64,000 nt of DNA from Brevundimonas basaltis (GCF_014202075.1 NZ_JACHFZ010000001.1:620001-684000); one strand, 5' to 3'. Counted from the first letter of the stretch, positions 37,987 through 45,664 are shown. Numbers and translations are program-made. The notes: generated by a model not told the origin, from the sequence alone.

Positions 37987-39327
37987 ATGCGTTTTCAGCG
38001 TTATTTCACGGGCGTGGCGATCGCCGCCCTCCTGGCGGGAACGGCCATGGCCCAGACCGCTCCGCAGCCGCCGGCGGCGGCGGGCACGCTGAATCCCGCC
38101 ACCGCGCAGACCCCCCCCGCCGCGCCGGCGGGCGCGCCGCAGTTCCAGATGGCCGACGGCATCCTGGCCACGGTGAACGACAGCGTCATCACCGGCTTCG
38201 ATCTCCGGCAGCGTATGCTGTTGCTGATCGCCATGACCCAGGTCCAGCCCACGCCCGAGAACATTCCCGCCATCCAGCAGGAAGCCCTCAACGCCCTGAT
38301 CGACGAACGCTTGCAGATGCAGGAATTGAGAAACTACGAGGGGCTCGTCGTCAGCGACGAGGAAGTGACTCGGGAAATCGCCGCTATGGCCCAGGAGGTC
38401 GGGGTCACCGCCGACGCCTATCTGGCCTTCCTTGAGGCCGGCGGCATTCGGGAGCAAACTCTCCGCGACCAGTTGCGCACCCAGATCGGCTGGCAGCAGC
38501 TGGTCGGCGGTCGATTCCAGAGCCGGGCCAGAGTTAGCAGGGGCGCGGTCGACGCCGCCATGCGCCAGCTTTCCGAGGCCGCGTCCAAGAAGCAGTACCT
38601 GATCGGCGAAATCTACATCGAGGCCGCTCGGGTGGGCGGCCAACAAGCCGCGATGAACGGCGCCGCCCAGCTAGTCCAGCAGATGGTCCAGGGGGCTCCG
38701 TTCCAGAACGTGGCGCAACAGTTCTCGGCCGCCCCGTCCGCGACCCGTGGAGGCGATGCGGGCTGGGTCGTTGCTGGCACCGTAAACCCGACTCTCCAGC
38801 AGGCAATGGACCAGCTTGAAGTTGGGCAGCTTTCGCGGCCGATTCCGGTGGAGGGGGGCGTTTACATCATCTACATGCGCGACAAGCGGGAGGGGGCGTC
38901 GGCGAGCCTGGTGCAGCTGAAGCAGGTGATGGTCGAGCTGGCGGAGACGGCGAGCGAGGCCGAGGTGGCGGCGGCGGCGCGGCGGCTGACCGCCCTCCAG
39001 CCGCAATTGACCTGCGATAACATGCTGCAGCGTGCGACGTCGGAGCATGGCCTGCTCGGCGCCGACCTCGGCGAGGCCGATGTGCAGAACCTGGCCCCGC
39101 AGTTCCAGCAGGTCGCGCGTTCGGCCGAGGTCGGCTCGGTCAGCACCCCGATCCGCACCCCGCTGGGTCTGCACCTGGTCGGCGTCTGCGGCCGCCGCGT
39201 CGGCGGAGCCGAGGCCCCGGACCGCCGCGCCGTCGAGAACCAGCTGTTCCGCCAGAACCTCGCCAACCTGGGCCGCCGCTATATGCGCGACCTGCGCGAG
39301 GACGCCCTGATCGAGTTCCGCCAGTGA
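37987..39327 (+). CDS. surA: Periplasmic chaperone/peptidyl-prolyl isomerase SurA
   Basis: 446 residues with signal peptide (MRFQRYFTGVAIAALLAGTA, cut near MAQTA). A SurA N-domain (ILATVNDSVITGFDLRQRML) is followed by two parvulin-like segments (about 185-290 and 300-410), the first with GGDAGWVVAGTVNP and the second with VSTPIRTPLGLHLVGVCGRR. It escorts outer-membrane barrels such as LptD to the Bam complex, which explains its place after lptD. A GTG of pdxA overlaps its stop. Confidence 0.92.
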   Translation: MRFQRYFTGVAIAALLAGTAMAQTAPQPPAAAGTLNPATAQTPPAAPAGAPQFQMADGILATVNDSVITGFDLRQRMLLLIAMTQVQPTPENIPAIQQEALNALIDERLQMQELRNYEGLVVSDEEVTREIAAMAQEVGVTADAYLAFLEAGGIREQTLRDQLRTQIGWQQLVGGRFQSRARVSRGAVDAAMRQLSEAASKKQYLIGEIYIEAARVGGQQAAMNGAAQLVQQMVQGAPFQNVAQQFSAAPSATRGGDAGWVVAGTVNPTLQQAMDQLEVGQLSRPIPVEGGVYIIYMRDKREGASASLVQLKQVMVELAETASEAEVAAAARRLTALQPQLTCDNMLQRATSEHGLLGADLGEADVQNLAPQFQQVARSAEVGSVSTPIRTPLGLHLVGVCGRRVGGAEAPDRRAVENQLFRQNLANLGRRYMRDLREDALIEFRQ

Positions 39328-40382
39328 CCCCGGCCCCGCCGCTGGCCCTGACCATGGGCGAGCCGGCGGGCGTGGGACCCGAGATCATCGCCGCCGCCTG
39401 GCGCGCCCTCAAGGAGGGGCCGCAACCGTTCGCCGTCGTCGGCGACGCGGCGCTGATGCGCGCCCAGGGCGTCCCCGTCGAGTCGATCGCGGCGCCCGCC
39501 GACGCCGCCCGCGCCTTCGCCCGCGCCGTGCCGGTGCTCGACTCTCCCCTGCCCGCCCCGGTCACGCCGGGCCGGCCCGAGGCCGCCAACGCCGGCGCGG
39601 TGGCCGACTGGATCGAACAGGCCGTCAACCTGGCCCTCGCCGGCGAGGTCGCCGGTCTGGTCACCGCCCCGATCGCCAAGGCCCCGCTGTACGCCGCCGG
39701 TTTCCGCTTTCCCGGCCATACGGAGTTCATCGCCGAACTGACCGCCGAGGCGCCGTTCGCGGGGGTGCGGGGCCCGGTGATGATGCTGACCGCGAAGGAC
39801 CTGAGGGCCTGTCTGGTGACCATCCACGCGCCGCTGGCCGAGGTCCCGGAGCTGGTCACGGGCGAGCGCGTCCGGCGCACCGCCCGCGTCGTCCACGAGG
39901 CGATGAAGCGCGATTTCGGCATCGCCCGGCCGCGTCTGGCGCTGGCGGCGCTGAACCCCCACGCCGGCGAGAGCGGAGCCTTGGGGCTGGAGGAGATCGG
40001 GGTGCTGGCTCCGGCGGCGGCGGCCCTGCGCGGCGAAGGCGTCGAGATCACCGATCCCCAGCCCGCCGACACCCTGTTCCACGACGCGGCCCGGGCCGGC
40101 TACGACGCGGTGCTGTGCCTGTATCACGACCAGGCGCTGATCCCGGTCAAGACGCTGGACTTCTGGGGCGGGGTCAACGCCACGCTGGGATTGCCGGTGG
40201 TGCGCACCTCGCCCGACCACGGCACCGGCTTCGACATCGCCGGCCAGGGCGTTGCGCGCGCCGACAGCCTGATCGCGGCGGTGACGCTGGCGGGCGAGAT
40301 GGCCAGGGCAAGGGCGGGTCAGGATTCCTTCTCCCTTCGGGGGAGAAGGTGGGCCGGAGGCCCGGATGAGGGGGCTGTTTGA
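39324..40382 (+). CDS. pdxA: 4-hydroxythreonine-4-phosphate dehydrogenase PdxA
   Basis: 352 residues from a GTG overlapping surA (GTGA). Family motifs MGEPAGVGPEIIAAAW, GLVTAPIAKAPLYAAGF, the FPGHTEFIAEL and NPHAGESGALG metal-site His, and LYHDQALIPVK are intact. It acts in pyridoxal phosphate synthesis. The last about 20 residues (SFSLRGRRWAGGPDEGAV) are not family sequence: they are translated from a REP-like palindrome that begins at 40327. The native C-terminus was probably at about residue 332. Confidence 0.95.
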   Translation: MTPAPPLALTMGEPAGVGPEIIAAAWRALKEGPQPFAVVGDAALMRAQGVPVESIAAPADAARAFARAVPVLDSPLPAPVTPGRPEAANAGAVADWIEQAVNLALAGEVAGLVTAPIAKAPLYAAGFRFPGHTEFIAELTAEAPFAGVRGPVMMLTAKDLRACLVTIHAPLAEVPELVTGERVRRTARVVHEAMKRDFGIARPRLALAALNPHAGESGALGLEEIGVLAPAAAALRGEGVEITDPQPADTLFHDAARAGYDAVLCLYHDQALIPVKTLDFWGGVNATLGLPVVRTSPDHGTGFDIAGQGVARADSLIAAVTLAGEMARARAGQDSFSLRGRRWAGGPDEGAV

Positions 40383-40466
40383 AGCCCGCCGGCGGTCAGC
40401 CGATCCGGAGCCGATTCACCCCTCATCCGCCCCTCCGGGGCGCCTTCTCCCCCAAGGGGAGAAGGA
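40327..40466. repeat. Inverted pair of REP-like palindromes (REPIN-like), family A
   Basis: Copy A1 (40327-40374) and copy A2 (40419-40466) are the same about 48-base element in opposite orientation, 44 bases apart. Each holds two hairpins: CTTCTCCC(n)GGGAGAAG and GGCC(n)GGCC-type followed by GGATGAGGGG. The first copy is translated as the PdxA tail. Inverted pairs of this kind are called REPINs in other bacteria; the RAYT transposase that moves them is not in this window. Confidence 0.8.
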
Positions 40467-40543
40467 TGCGGTCTGCGACTTTCGGATGTATCGTCTGGCC
40501 ATCTCCCGGTTGATCCATCAGGATCGCCGCTGGAGGTTCTCCG

Positions 40544-40900
40544 ATGTTCCAGACGCCGTCGAGGACGCGACAAGCCAGACGCCTGCGCGTCGAGATGACC
40601 GGCGCGGAGGCGAAGCTGTGGGCCATGCTGCGGGGCAGACGGTGCGACGGGCTCAAGTTCCGCAGGCACGCGCCCACCGCGGGCGCGATACCGGACTTTT
40701 TCTGTCCGGAGATTCGGCTGGCGATCGAATTGGACGGCGGCGTGCATCGGCTACTTGAATATCGGGACGCGGAGCGGGACGCCCGACTGGCGAAAGCCGG
40801 GTTCACGGTGCTGCGCTTCGGGAACGAGGCGTTTCTGGGCAATCCGGCGGTCGTGCTTGAGGCGATCCGGCGACATGCGGCGACGGTGAGCGGACGCTGA
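40544..40900 (+). CDS. DUF559 (Vsr-like/PD-(D/E)XK) endonuclease-fold protein
   Basis: 118 residues: KFRRHAPTAGAIPDFFCPE with the Asp, then LAIELDGGVH with Glu and Asp, and a final VLRFGNEAFLGNPAVVLEAI helix. This is the DUF559 arrangement, related to very-short-patch-repair endonucleases, with putative metal-binding Asp and Glu. Substrate and cellular role are unknown. It is inserted between pdxA and rsmA, normally adjacent, and is bracketed by REP copies A2 (78 bases before) and A3 (48 bases after), which suggests it came in with the repeats. Confidence 0.88.
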   Translation: MFQTPSRTRQARRLRVEMTGAEAKLWAMLRGRRCDGLKFRRHAPTAGAIPDFFCPEIRLAIELDGGVHRLLEYRDAERDARLAKAGFTVLRFGNEAFLGNPAVVLEAIRRHAATVSGR

Positions 40901-40947
40901 GTTTGGTGAAGTCCCAAAACGGTTGGCGTCGGGGCGCGGCTGGCTTA

Positions 40948-40995
40948 CCCCTCATCCGGCCCTCCGGGCCACCTTCTCCCCCAGGGGGAGAAGGA
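40948..40995. repeat. REP-like palindrome, family A, copy A3
   Basis: Third copy of the family A element, in the same orientation as A2 (ACCCCTCATCCGGCCC, then CTTCTCCC and GGGAGAAGG). Its last stem strand ends five bases before rsmA and forms the rsmA ribosome binding site. Confidence 0.85.
40984..40993 (+). promoter_or_regulatory. Ribosome binding site of rsmA, part of REP copy A3
   Basis: GGGGAGAAGG, five to six bases before the rsmA ATG at 41000. It is the 3' strand of the A3 palindrome stem, so when the hairpin forms the site is paired. This would make rsmA translation sensitive to the fold. Confidence 0.7.
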
Positions 40996-40999
40996 TACG

Positions 41000-41824
41000 A
41001 TGATGGACAGCCCCTTGCCCGACCTCCCCTCCCTCCGCGAAACGCTCGACGCCCACGGCCTGCTGGCGAAGAAGTCGTTCGGGCAGCATTTCCTGCTGGA
41101 TCTGAACGTGACGCGGAAGATCGTGCGGCTGGCGGGGCCGTTCGAGGGGCGGAGCGTGATCGAGGTGGGACCGGGGCCGGGGGGGCTGACGCGGGCGTTG
41201 CTGGAGAGCGACGCCGGCAAGGTGGTGCTGGTCGAGAAGGACCCGCGGTTCATCCCGCTGCTGAAGGAACTCGATGACGGCTCGGGGCGGCTGGAGATCG
41301 TCGAGGGCGACGCGCTGAAGGTGCGCGAGAGCGATCTGGCGGACGGACCGGCGCATGTGGTCTCCAACCTGCCGTACAATGTCGGCACGGCGCTGCTGAT
41401 CAAATGGCTGACCGGGCCGTGGACGCCGCACGCCCTGACATTGATGTTCCAGAAGGAAGTCGCCGAGCGCATCGTCGCAGGGCCCGGGGACGAGGCCTAC
41501 GGCCGGCTGGCGGTCATTTCGCAGGCGGTGTGCGAGGCGAAACTGGTCATGCACCTGCCCGCCGCCGCCTTCACCCCGCCGCCGAAGGTGGCCAGCGCCG
41601 TGGTGCATCTGGTCCCGCGCCCGGACCGGGCGGACCGGGAGACGCTGAAACGGCTGGAACGGGTCACGGCGGCGGCCTTCGGCCAGCGCCGCAAGATGCT
41701 GCGCTCGAGCCTGAAGACGCTGGGCGGGGCCGGACTGTGCGAGGCGGCCGGGATCGCCCCGGACGACCGGGCCGAGGTGGTGGATCTGGCGGGGTTCCTG
41801 CGGCTGGCGGCGGCGCTGGCCTGA
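41000..41824 (+). CDS. rsmA: 16S rRNA (adenine-N6,N6)-dimethyltransferase RsmA (KsgA)
   Basis: 274 residues. KKSFGQHFLLDLNVTRKIV, SAM motif VIEVGPGPGGLTRALLE and the catalytic NLPY in VVSNLPYNVGTALL are intact. It dimethylates two adjacent adenines in helix 45 of 16S rRNA (1518 and 1519 in E. coli) during 30S maturation. The surA-pdxA-rsmA order is conserved; here pdxA and rsmA are separated by a DUF559 gene and repeats. A second in-frame ATG follows immediately at 41003. Confidence 0.97.
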   Translation: MMDSPLPDLPSLRETLDAHGLLAKKSFGQHFLLDLNVTRKIVRLAGPFEGRSVIEVGPGPGGLTRALLESDAGKVVLVEKDPRFIPLLKELDDGSGRLEIVEGDALKVRESDLADGPAHVVSNLPYNVGTALLIKWLTGPWTPHALTLMFQKEVAERIVAGPGDEAYGRLAVISQAVCEAKLVMHLPAAAFTPPPKVASAVVHLVPRPDRADRETLKRLERVTAAAFGQRRKMLRSSLKTLGGAGLCEAAGIAPDDRAEVVDLAGFLRLAAALA

Positions 41825-42205
41825 GTCGTCCCGCGCGGCCGAGGGCGCCGTTCCGGGTTCGACGCTCGCCCATCCCACGGCATAGACGTCGCGCTACGCC
41901 GTCATCTGGCCGATCGCCCTGACGACGCAGAACGTCACGGCGCGGTCCGCTTGGGCGACGACGTCGATCCGGATCGCATGGCCGCGCGCAGCGATCTCGA
42001 CGCGGTGCTGGCGCGCGCCTCGACGGATCCAGAATGCACGAGGCAGACGGGCACGATAGAGCGATCTCCCGCGGCGCTTGAAGGCGCATCGTATAGGCCT
42101 GCTGTCCGACTTGGTCCGGGACGGCCGACAGCGCCGGTGACGCCGGGGCGATGATCTGTCACAACCGGGGCGGGCCCGGACTGAACCGGTGGAGATCGGC
42201 CTACG
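41825..42205. other. Intergenic region, no well-supported gene
   Basis: About 380 bases between rsmA and the membrane protein gene. A minus-strand frame ending at 41894 has a few protein-like residues (RVEIAARGHAIRIDVVAQ) but no convincing start codon or ribosome site, and is Arg-rich upstream. It may be a degraded gene. No terminator with a T-run was found. Confidence 0.35.
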
Positions 42206-42718
42206 GTGACCGTCTGGCAGCAAGCAGAAATCTTGTTCGGCCTGATCGTCTACACGGTTGTCTGGATGCGCGGCGGACCTCCAGAGAGACTGGCCGTGGG
42301 GGTATTGCTGATCCACAACCTGACGTCGTTCGTCACCTGGCGGTGGGAAATCGAAGCTTCCTATACCGCGTCCATGATCCGAGAATCCGTCTCTCTGCTC
42401 ATCTTCGGCGGCCTGTGGTTTCGATCAAACCGTTGGTGGCCGGCTGTCATGGCTGCGGCGACCTGTCTGCTCCTGCTCACCTACGCTCTCTGGATGCTGC
42501 ACGCCGCGGTCGCGCACTTTGCCGTCGCCTCGGCCCGTGTCGGCCTTTGGTTTCTGATCGACCTGGTCCTGTTGCTGAGCGTCTTCGAACGCTGGGTGGC
42601 GGGGGAGCCGCCGGCCGGTTCCGCTGCGTGGGCGAAAGCGGCGCGGGCGACGGCGGCGAAGCGCCGGGCCGCCTCGCCTACCGCGCCTCCGACTCCACCG
42701 CGCCCGTCCGTCCCGTGA
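42206..42718 (+). CDS. Hypothetical four-helix membrane protein
   Basis: 170 residues from a GTG at 42206 (GGAG about ten bases upstream). Hydrophobic helices at about 5-22, 27-43, 62-75, 80-98 and 108-128 are followed by a Pro/Ala/Lys-rich cytoplasmic tail. Trp-rich segments (VTWRWEIE and WFRSNRWWPAV) lie at helix ends. No family recognised. The last 41 bases overlap the convergent BLUF gene, which is unusual and suggests that one of the two ends is not final. Confidence 0.55.
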   Translation: MTVWQQAEILFGLIVYTVVWMRGGPPERLAVGVLLIHNLTSFVTWRWEIEASYTASMIRESVSLLIFGGLWFRSNRWWPAVMAAATCLLLLTYALWMLHAAVAHFAVASARVGLWFLIDLVLLLSVFERWVAGEPPAGSAAWAKAARATAAKRRAASPTAPPTPPRPSVP

Positions 42719-43124
42719 CGATGCGCAGCAGGGCGTCGACGGCGGCCTCGGGCGAGACGCGGCACTGGTCGATCAGCCGCTGAAGCTGTGGGGCGATCTC
42801 CGGCGTGATGCGGGCGGCAACCATGGTCCAGTCGGGAAACAGGCGGCCGGACACGGTGCGGCGCGACAGAAGCTCGATCTCGGCGTGCCGCGCGTCGTCG
42901 GCGAGGCGGCGGAGCAGGCCGTCCAGCGCCGGACCCGGGCCCTCGACGACCTGGAGAAACCAGCCGTCGTTGACGGCAAGGGCGCCGGTCAGGCCGTCAC
43001 GGACATTGTTGCGTCGGGAAACGCCGAGGATCTCGGAAATGATCTGCAGGGAAGCGGTGTCGACGCAGGCCTTGCTACAGTAGACGATCCGCTCGAGCGC
43101 GTCGTGACGAGGTGATCCGAACAT
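42678..43124 (-). CDS. Stand-alone BLUF-domain blue-light photoreceptor
   Basis: 148 residues from the ATG at 43124 (GGGAGG upstream). BLUF proteins bind flavin; blue light shifts a Tyr-Gln-flavin hydrogen-bond network. The key residues are visible: Tyr15 (ERIVYCSKA), Asn40 (RRNNVRDGLTG) and Gln58 (WFLQVVEGPG), plus the late Trp-x-Met (FPDWTMVA) that gates signalling. The Tyr-Asn spacing is one residue longer than in Slr1694. There is no output domain; the C-terminal about 50 residues are helical, so signalling must go through a partner protein. The adjacent membrane gene is a possible partner, by position only. Confidence 0.88.
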   Translation of the reverse strand: MFGSPRHDALERIVYCSKACVDTASLQIISEILGVSRRNNVRDGLTGALAVNDGWFLQVVEGPGPALDGLLRRLADDARHAEIELLSRRTVSGRLFPDWTMVAARITPEIAPQLQRLIDQCRVSPEAAVDALLRIVTGRTGAVESEAR

Positions 43125-43255
43125 CTGTGTCCTCCCTGCCGCTGCAGGAAAAACAGCGCGGGGAGCCGACGGGTTGCATTGCAGGCCCTCCCGGGCCTTC
43201 CAAAGGGTCGAGAGCCGGTCCCTGAACGCGGCGCGGGACCTGGACCGTCGCCCGA

Positions 43256-43334
43256 GACATTTTCCGCGAGACATCCGGGACACCGCCGCCGGCGACAGCG
43301 GCGACACCCGAGACATGCGCGACAAATGCTGACA
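43256..43334. repeat. GACA/TGTC motif array
   Basis: Eight GACA words at 43256, 43270, 43279, 43294, 43303, 43312, 43321 and 43331, mostly 9 or 10 bases apart with two wider gaps of 14 and 15. It is the reverse-strand counterpart of the TGTC array at 31336-31435. It lies in the 323-base gap between the divergent BLUF gene and the terminase pair; nothing else is recognised there. Confidence 0.5.
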
Positions 43335-43447
43335 ATCCGCCGCCAGCCATCACAATCTGGCGGGCCAAGGCGTTGATCGCCCGCGCCTTTCGTGTCGCGA
43401 CAGCGTCCTGAACCCGCCCCATGAAGCGGCGGGGCGATAATGGCGGG

Positions 43448-44020
43448 ATGGAAAAGCACGACACCCCCCGACGCAACCCCTATCGCATTCGCGGCAAGCG
43501 GACCTGGGCCCTGATACGGCCGCGCTATCTGGCCGGGCAGAGCGCGCCGCGGCTGGCCGAGGTGTTCAACGTCACCGAATACGCCATCCGCCAGCGCATC
43601 CGCCGCGAGGGCTGGAGCAAGGCGTCGCTGGCCGAGGCCGAGGAGGCGGGGATGCCCGATCCGGAGGAGGCCGCAGCGGCGCCGGCGGCCGAAGCGGCGG
43701 CGGACGGATTCGAGGACGCGGAACTGGACCCGCGGGCTGCGGCGCGAACGGCGCTGGAGGCGGCGGTGCGGCTGATGAAGATCGGGCAGATGACCGGGGC
43801 GGCCGAAGCGGCGCGGGTGGCGGACGTGATGGCGCGGGCGGCGGCGCGGCTGGACGGCGACGGGCCGGGCGATCCGGGGGAGCCGGATCAGGCCGCGTTC
43901 GAGGCGGTGCGAAGGAAGGTGCTGGGCGAAGACTGGCGCGCGGTGGTGGATGACCTCGACCCCTCCACCGCTTCGCGGTCCCCCTCCCCATCGCTTCGCG
44001 ACGGGGAGGAGACGGTTTGA
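43448..44020 (+). CDS. Small terminase-like protein (gene-transfer-agent g1 type)
   Basis: 190 residues. The N-terminal half has a DNA-binding helix-turn-helix (LAEVFNVTEYAIRQRIRREG), followed by Ala/Glu-rich helices typical of small-terminase oligomerisation regions. It precedes a large terminase gene with a four-base overlap, the g1-g2 order of alphaproteobacterial gene transfer agents. The start ATG at 43448 is preferred over 43421. The C-terminal DLDPSTASRSPSPSLRDGEE is encoded by a family B repeat and is not native. Confidence 0.65.
   Translation: MEKHDTPRRNPYRIRGKRTWALIRPRYLAGQSAPRLAEVFNVTEYAIRQRIRREGWSKASLAEAEEAGMPDPEEAAAAPAAEAAADGFEDAELDPRAAARTALEAAVRLMKIGQMTGAAEAARVADVMARAAARLDGDGPGDPGEPDQAAFEAVRRKVLGEDWRAVVDDLDPSTASRSPSPSLRDGEETV
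43957..44010. repeat. Repeat element family B, copy B1
   Basis: About 54-base element: CCCTCCACCGCTTCGCGG, then TCCCCCTCCCCATCGC and the complementary GCGACGGGGAGGA. Two nested hairpins are possible. It forms the 3' end of the small terminase gene and supplies the ribosome site of the large terminase gene. Confidence 0.8.
44003..44011 (+). promoter_or_regulatory. Ribosome binding site of the large terminase gene, from repeat B1
   Basis: GGGGAGGAG five bases before the TTG at 44017. It is the distal stem of repeat B1, so start-site choice depends on the repeat. Confidence 0.6.
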
Positions 44021-45431
44021 GCCGGGCGGCGCGGATTGCGGGGCTGTCGCCGCCGGACAAGCAGATGTTCGGAGCGGACTGGCGCCTCGCGCGGCACCCC
44101 GGCCAGAAGCCGCCGGCGGGGGACTGGTCGACCTGGCTGATCCTCGGCGGGCGCGGCGGGGGGAAGACGCGGGCGGGGGCGGAGTGGATCGCCGACCGGG
44201 CGTGGGAGACGGGGCGGATCGCCCTGGTCGGGCAGAGCCTGCACGATGTGCGCGAGGTGATGATCGAGGGACCGTCCGGCATCCGCGCCCTGCCCCGCTT
44301 TTCAATCGGCGGGCGGCCGGGGTGGGAGGCGAGCCGGCGGCGGCTAACGTGGCCGAACGGGGCGATCGGCATGGTGTTCTCGGCCGAGGACCCGGAGAGC
44401 CTGCGCGGGCCGCAGTTCGGGGCGGCGTGGGCCGACGAATGGTGCGCCTGGCGAAGGCCGGAGCCGACGCTGGCCCTGCTGCGCATGGGGTTGAGATTGG
44501 GGACCCGGCCGCAACTGGTGCTGACGACGACGCCGAAGCCGATGGCGGCGCTGCGCCGACTGCTGAACGAGGCGGGATTGGCGCGGACGGATCTGCCGAC
44601 GGCGGCCAATGCGGCCAATCTGGCGCCGGCCTTTCTGGAAGGACTGCAACAGCTGTACGGGGGCACCCGGCTGGCGGCGCAGGAGCTGGAGGGGATGGTG
44701 GTGGAGGGGGATGGGGCGCTGTTCACCCTGGCGATGATGCGGGCGGCGCGGGGGGAAGGCATGCGCTCTCCTCCCCGCCCCGGGGAGGGGGGTCGCCGGA
44801 GGCGACCGGGTGGGAAGGGCCGGGCGAGCGACCCGCCGCCTGTTCGCTGGATCGCCGGGCCGCCCCCACCCCGTCGTCGCTTCGCGCCGACGACCCTCCC
44901 CGGAACGGGGAGGGAGAGCGCGAGCGCCCTTCCGGGTTCGACCGGGTGGTGGTGGCGGTCGATCCGCCGTGCTCGGCGGAGGGCGACGCCTGCGGGATCG
45001 TGGTCGCGGGTCGGGCGCGGGGGATGGCGTGGGTGCTGGCGGACCGAACGGTGCATGGGCGGTCGCCGCAGGGCTGGGCCGGCGTGGTGGCGCGGGCGGC
45101 GGCGGAATTCGGCGCCGTGCGGGTGGTCGCCGAGGCCAACCAGGGCGGGGAAATGGTCGAGGCGGTGCTGAAGACGGCGGGTGTCCGCTGTCCGGTGAAA
45201 CGGGTGCATGCGCGGCTCGGCAAGCAGGCCCGGGCCGAGCCCGTGGCGGCGCTCTATGAACAGGGGCGCGTGCGGCACAGCGCGGGGCTGGAGGCGCTGG
45301 AGGAGGCCTTGATGGGGTTGGGGCTGGAAGACGGCGGCGGGTCGCCCGACCGGGCCGACGCGCTGGTCTGGGCAGTGACGGACCTGCTGGTGGACGGGGC
45401 CGGGATGGGGCCGAGGGTGAGGGTTCTGTAG
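44017..45431 (+). pseudogene. Gene-transfer-agent-type large terminase, frameshifted by a repeat insertion
   Basis: Frame 1 from a TTG at 44017 encodes the ATPase half: Walker A LILGGRGGGKTRAGAEW, ADEWCAW with Walker B character and VLTTTPKP (the coupling motif), ending around ALFTLAMMRAARG. The nuclease half (DRVVVAVDPPCSAEGDACGI, then VVAEANQGGEMVEAVL and the final DALVWAVTDLLV) is in a different frame ending at 45431. The switch occurs inside a palindromic repeat at 44766-44918. No stop codon intervenes in either frame, so this is a frameshift in the linker; two half proteins or programmed shifting are possible but less likely. Confidence 0.75.
44766..44918. repeat. Palindromic insertion (REPIN-like, family C) inside the large terminase
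   Basis: Terminal arms CTCTCCTCCCCGCCCCGGGG (44766-) and its near complement ending CGGGGAGGGAGAG (-44918) flank a 100-base centre with further inverted GTCG / CGAC stems. About 153 bases in total. It separates the ATPase and nuclease halves of the terminase. Confidence 0.75.
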
Positions 45432-45433
45432 GA

Positions 45434-45659
45434 AGGGCTTAGGTCGTAGGGCTTAGGGCTTAGGGCTTAGGGCTTAGGGCTTAGGGCTTGGGGCTTGGGG
45501 CTTGGGGCTTGGGGCTTGGGGCTTGGGGCTTGGGGCTTGGGGCTTAGGGCTTAGGGCTTGGGGCTTGGGGCTTGGGGCTTGGGGCTTGGGGCTTGGGGCT
45601 TGAGTTGCTGGGCCCGAGAGCAAATAGCCAACACCTAAGCCCTAAGACCTAAGCCCTGC
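45434..45659. repeat. G-rich heptamer array GGGCTT(A/G) with inverted flanks
   Basis: 22 tandem heptamers fill 45449-45602: five GGGCTTA, eight GGGCTTG, two GGGCTTA and seven GGGCTTG. The flanks are inverted: AGGGCTTAGGTCGTAGGGCT at 45435 and its near-complement CCTAAGCCCTAAGACCTAAG at 45635-45654. The array therefore sits in the loop of a large stem. The runs of three to four G with CTT spacers fit G-quadruplex formation on the plus strand. It fills the gap between the convergent terminase and gmk genes. Confidence 0.9.
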
Positions 45660-45664
45660 CTGCT

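Noticed and set aside
40366-40758. Plus-strand ORF spanning the REP-like pair and the DUF559 start
   Set aside because: Its sequence is translated palindrome plus an out-of-frame reading of DUF559.
41894-42316. Minus-strand ORF downstream of rsmA
   Set aside because: Protein-like only near its end, no credible start codon or ribosome site, Arg-rich upstream; kept only as a note on the intergenic region.
42678-43325. Longer BLUF ORF starting at 43325 (MSRMSRVSPLSPAAVSRMSR)
   Set aside because: The extension is translated from the GACA/TGTC array; the ATG at 43124 has a good ribosome site and starts the domain.
45449-45602. Telomere or CRISPR interpretation of the heptamer array
   Set aside because: The units are contiguous without spacers, and the array lies inside a chromosome between genes, not at an end.
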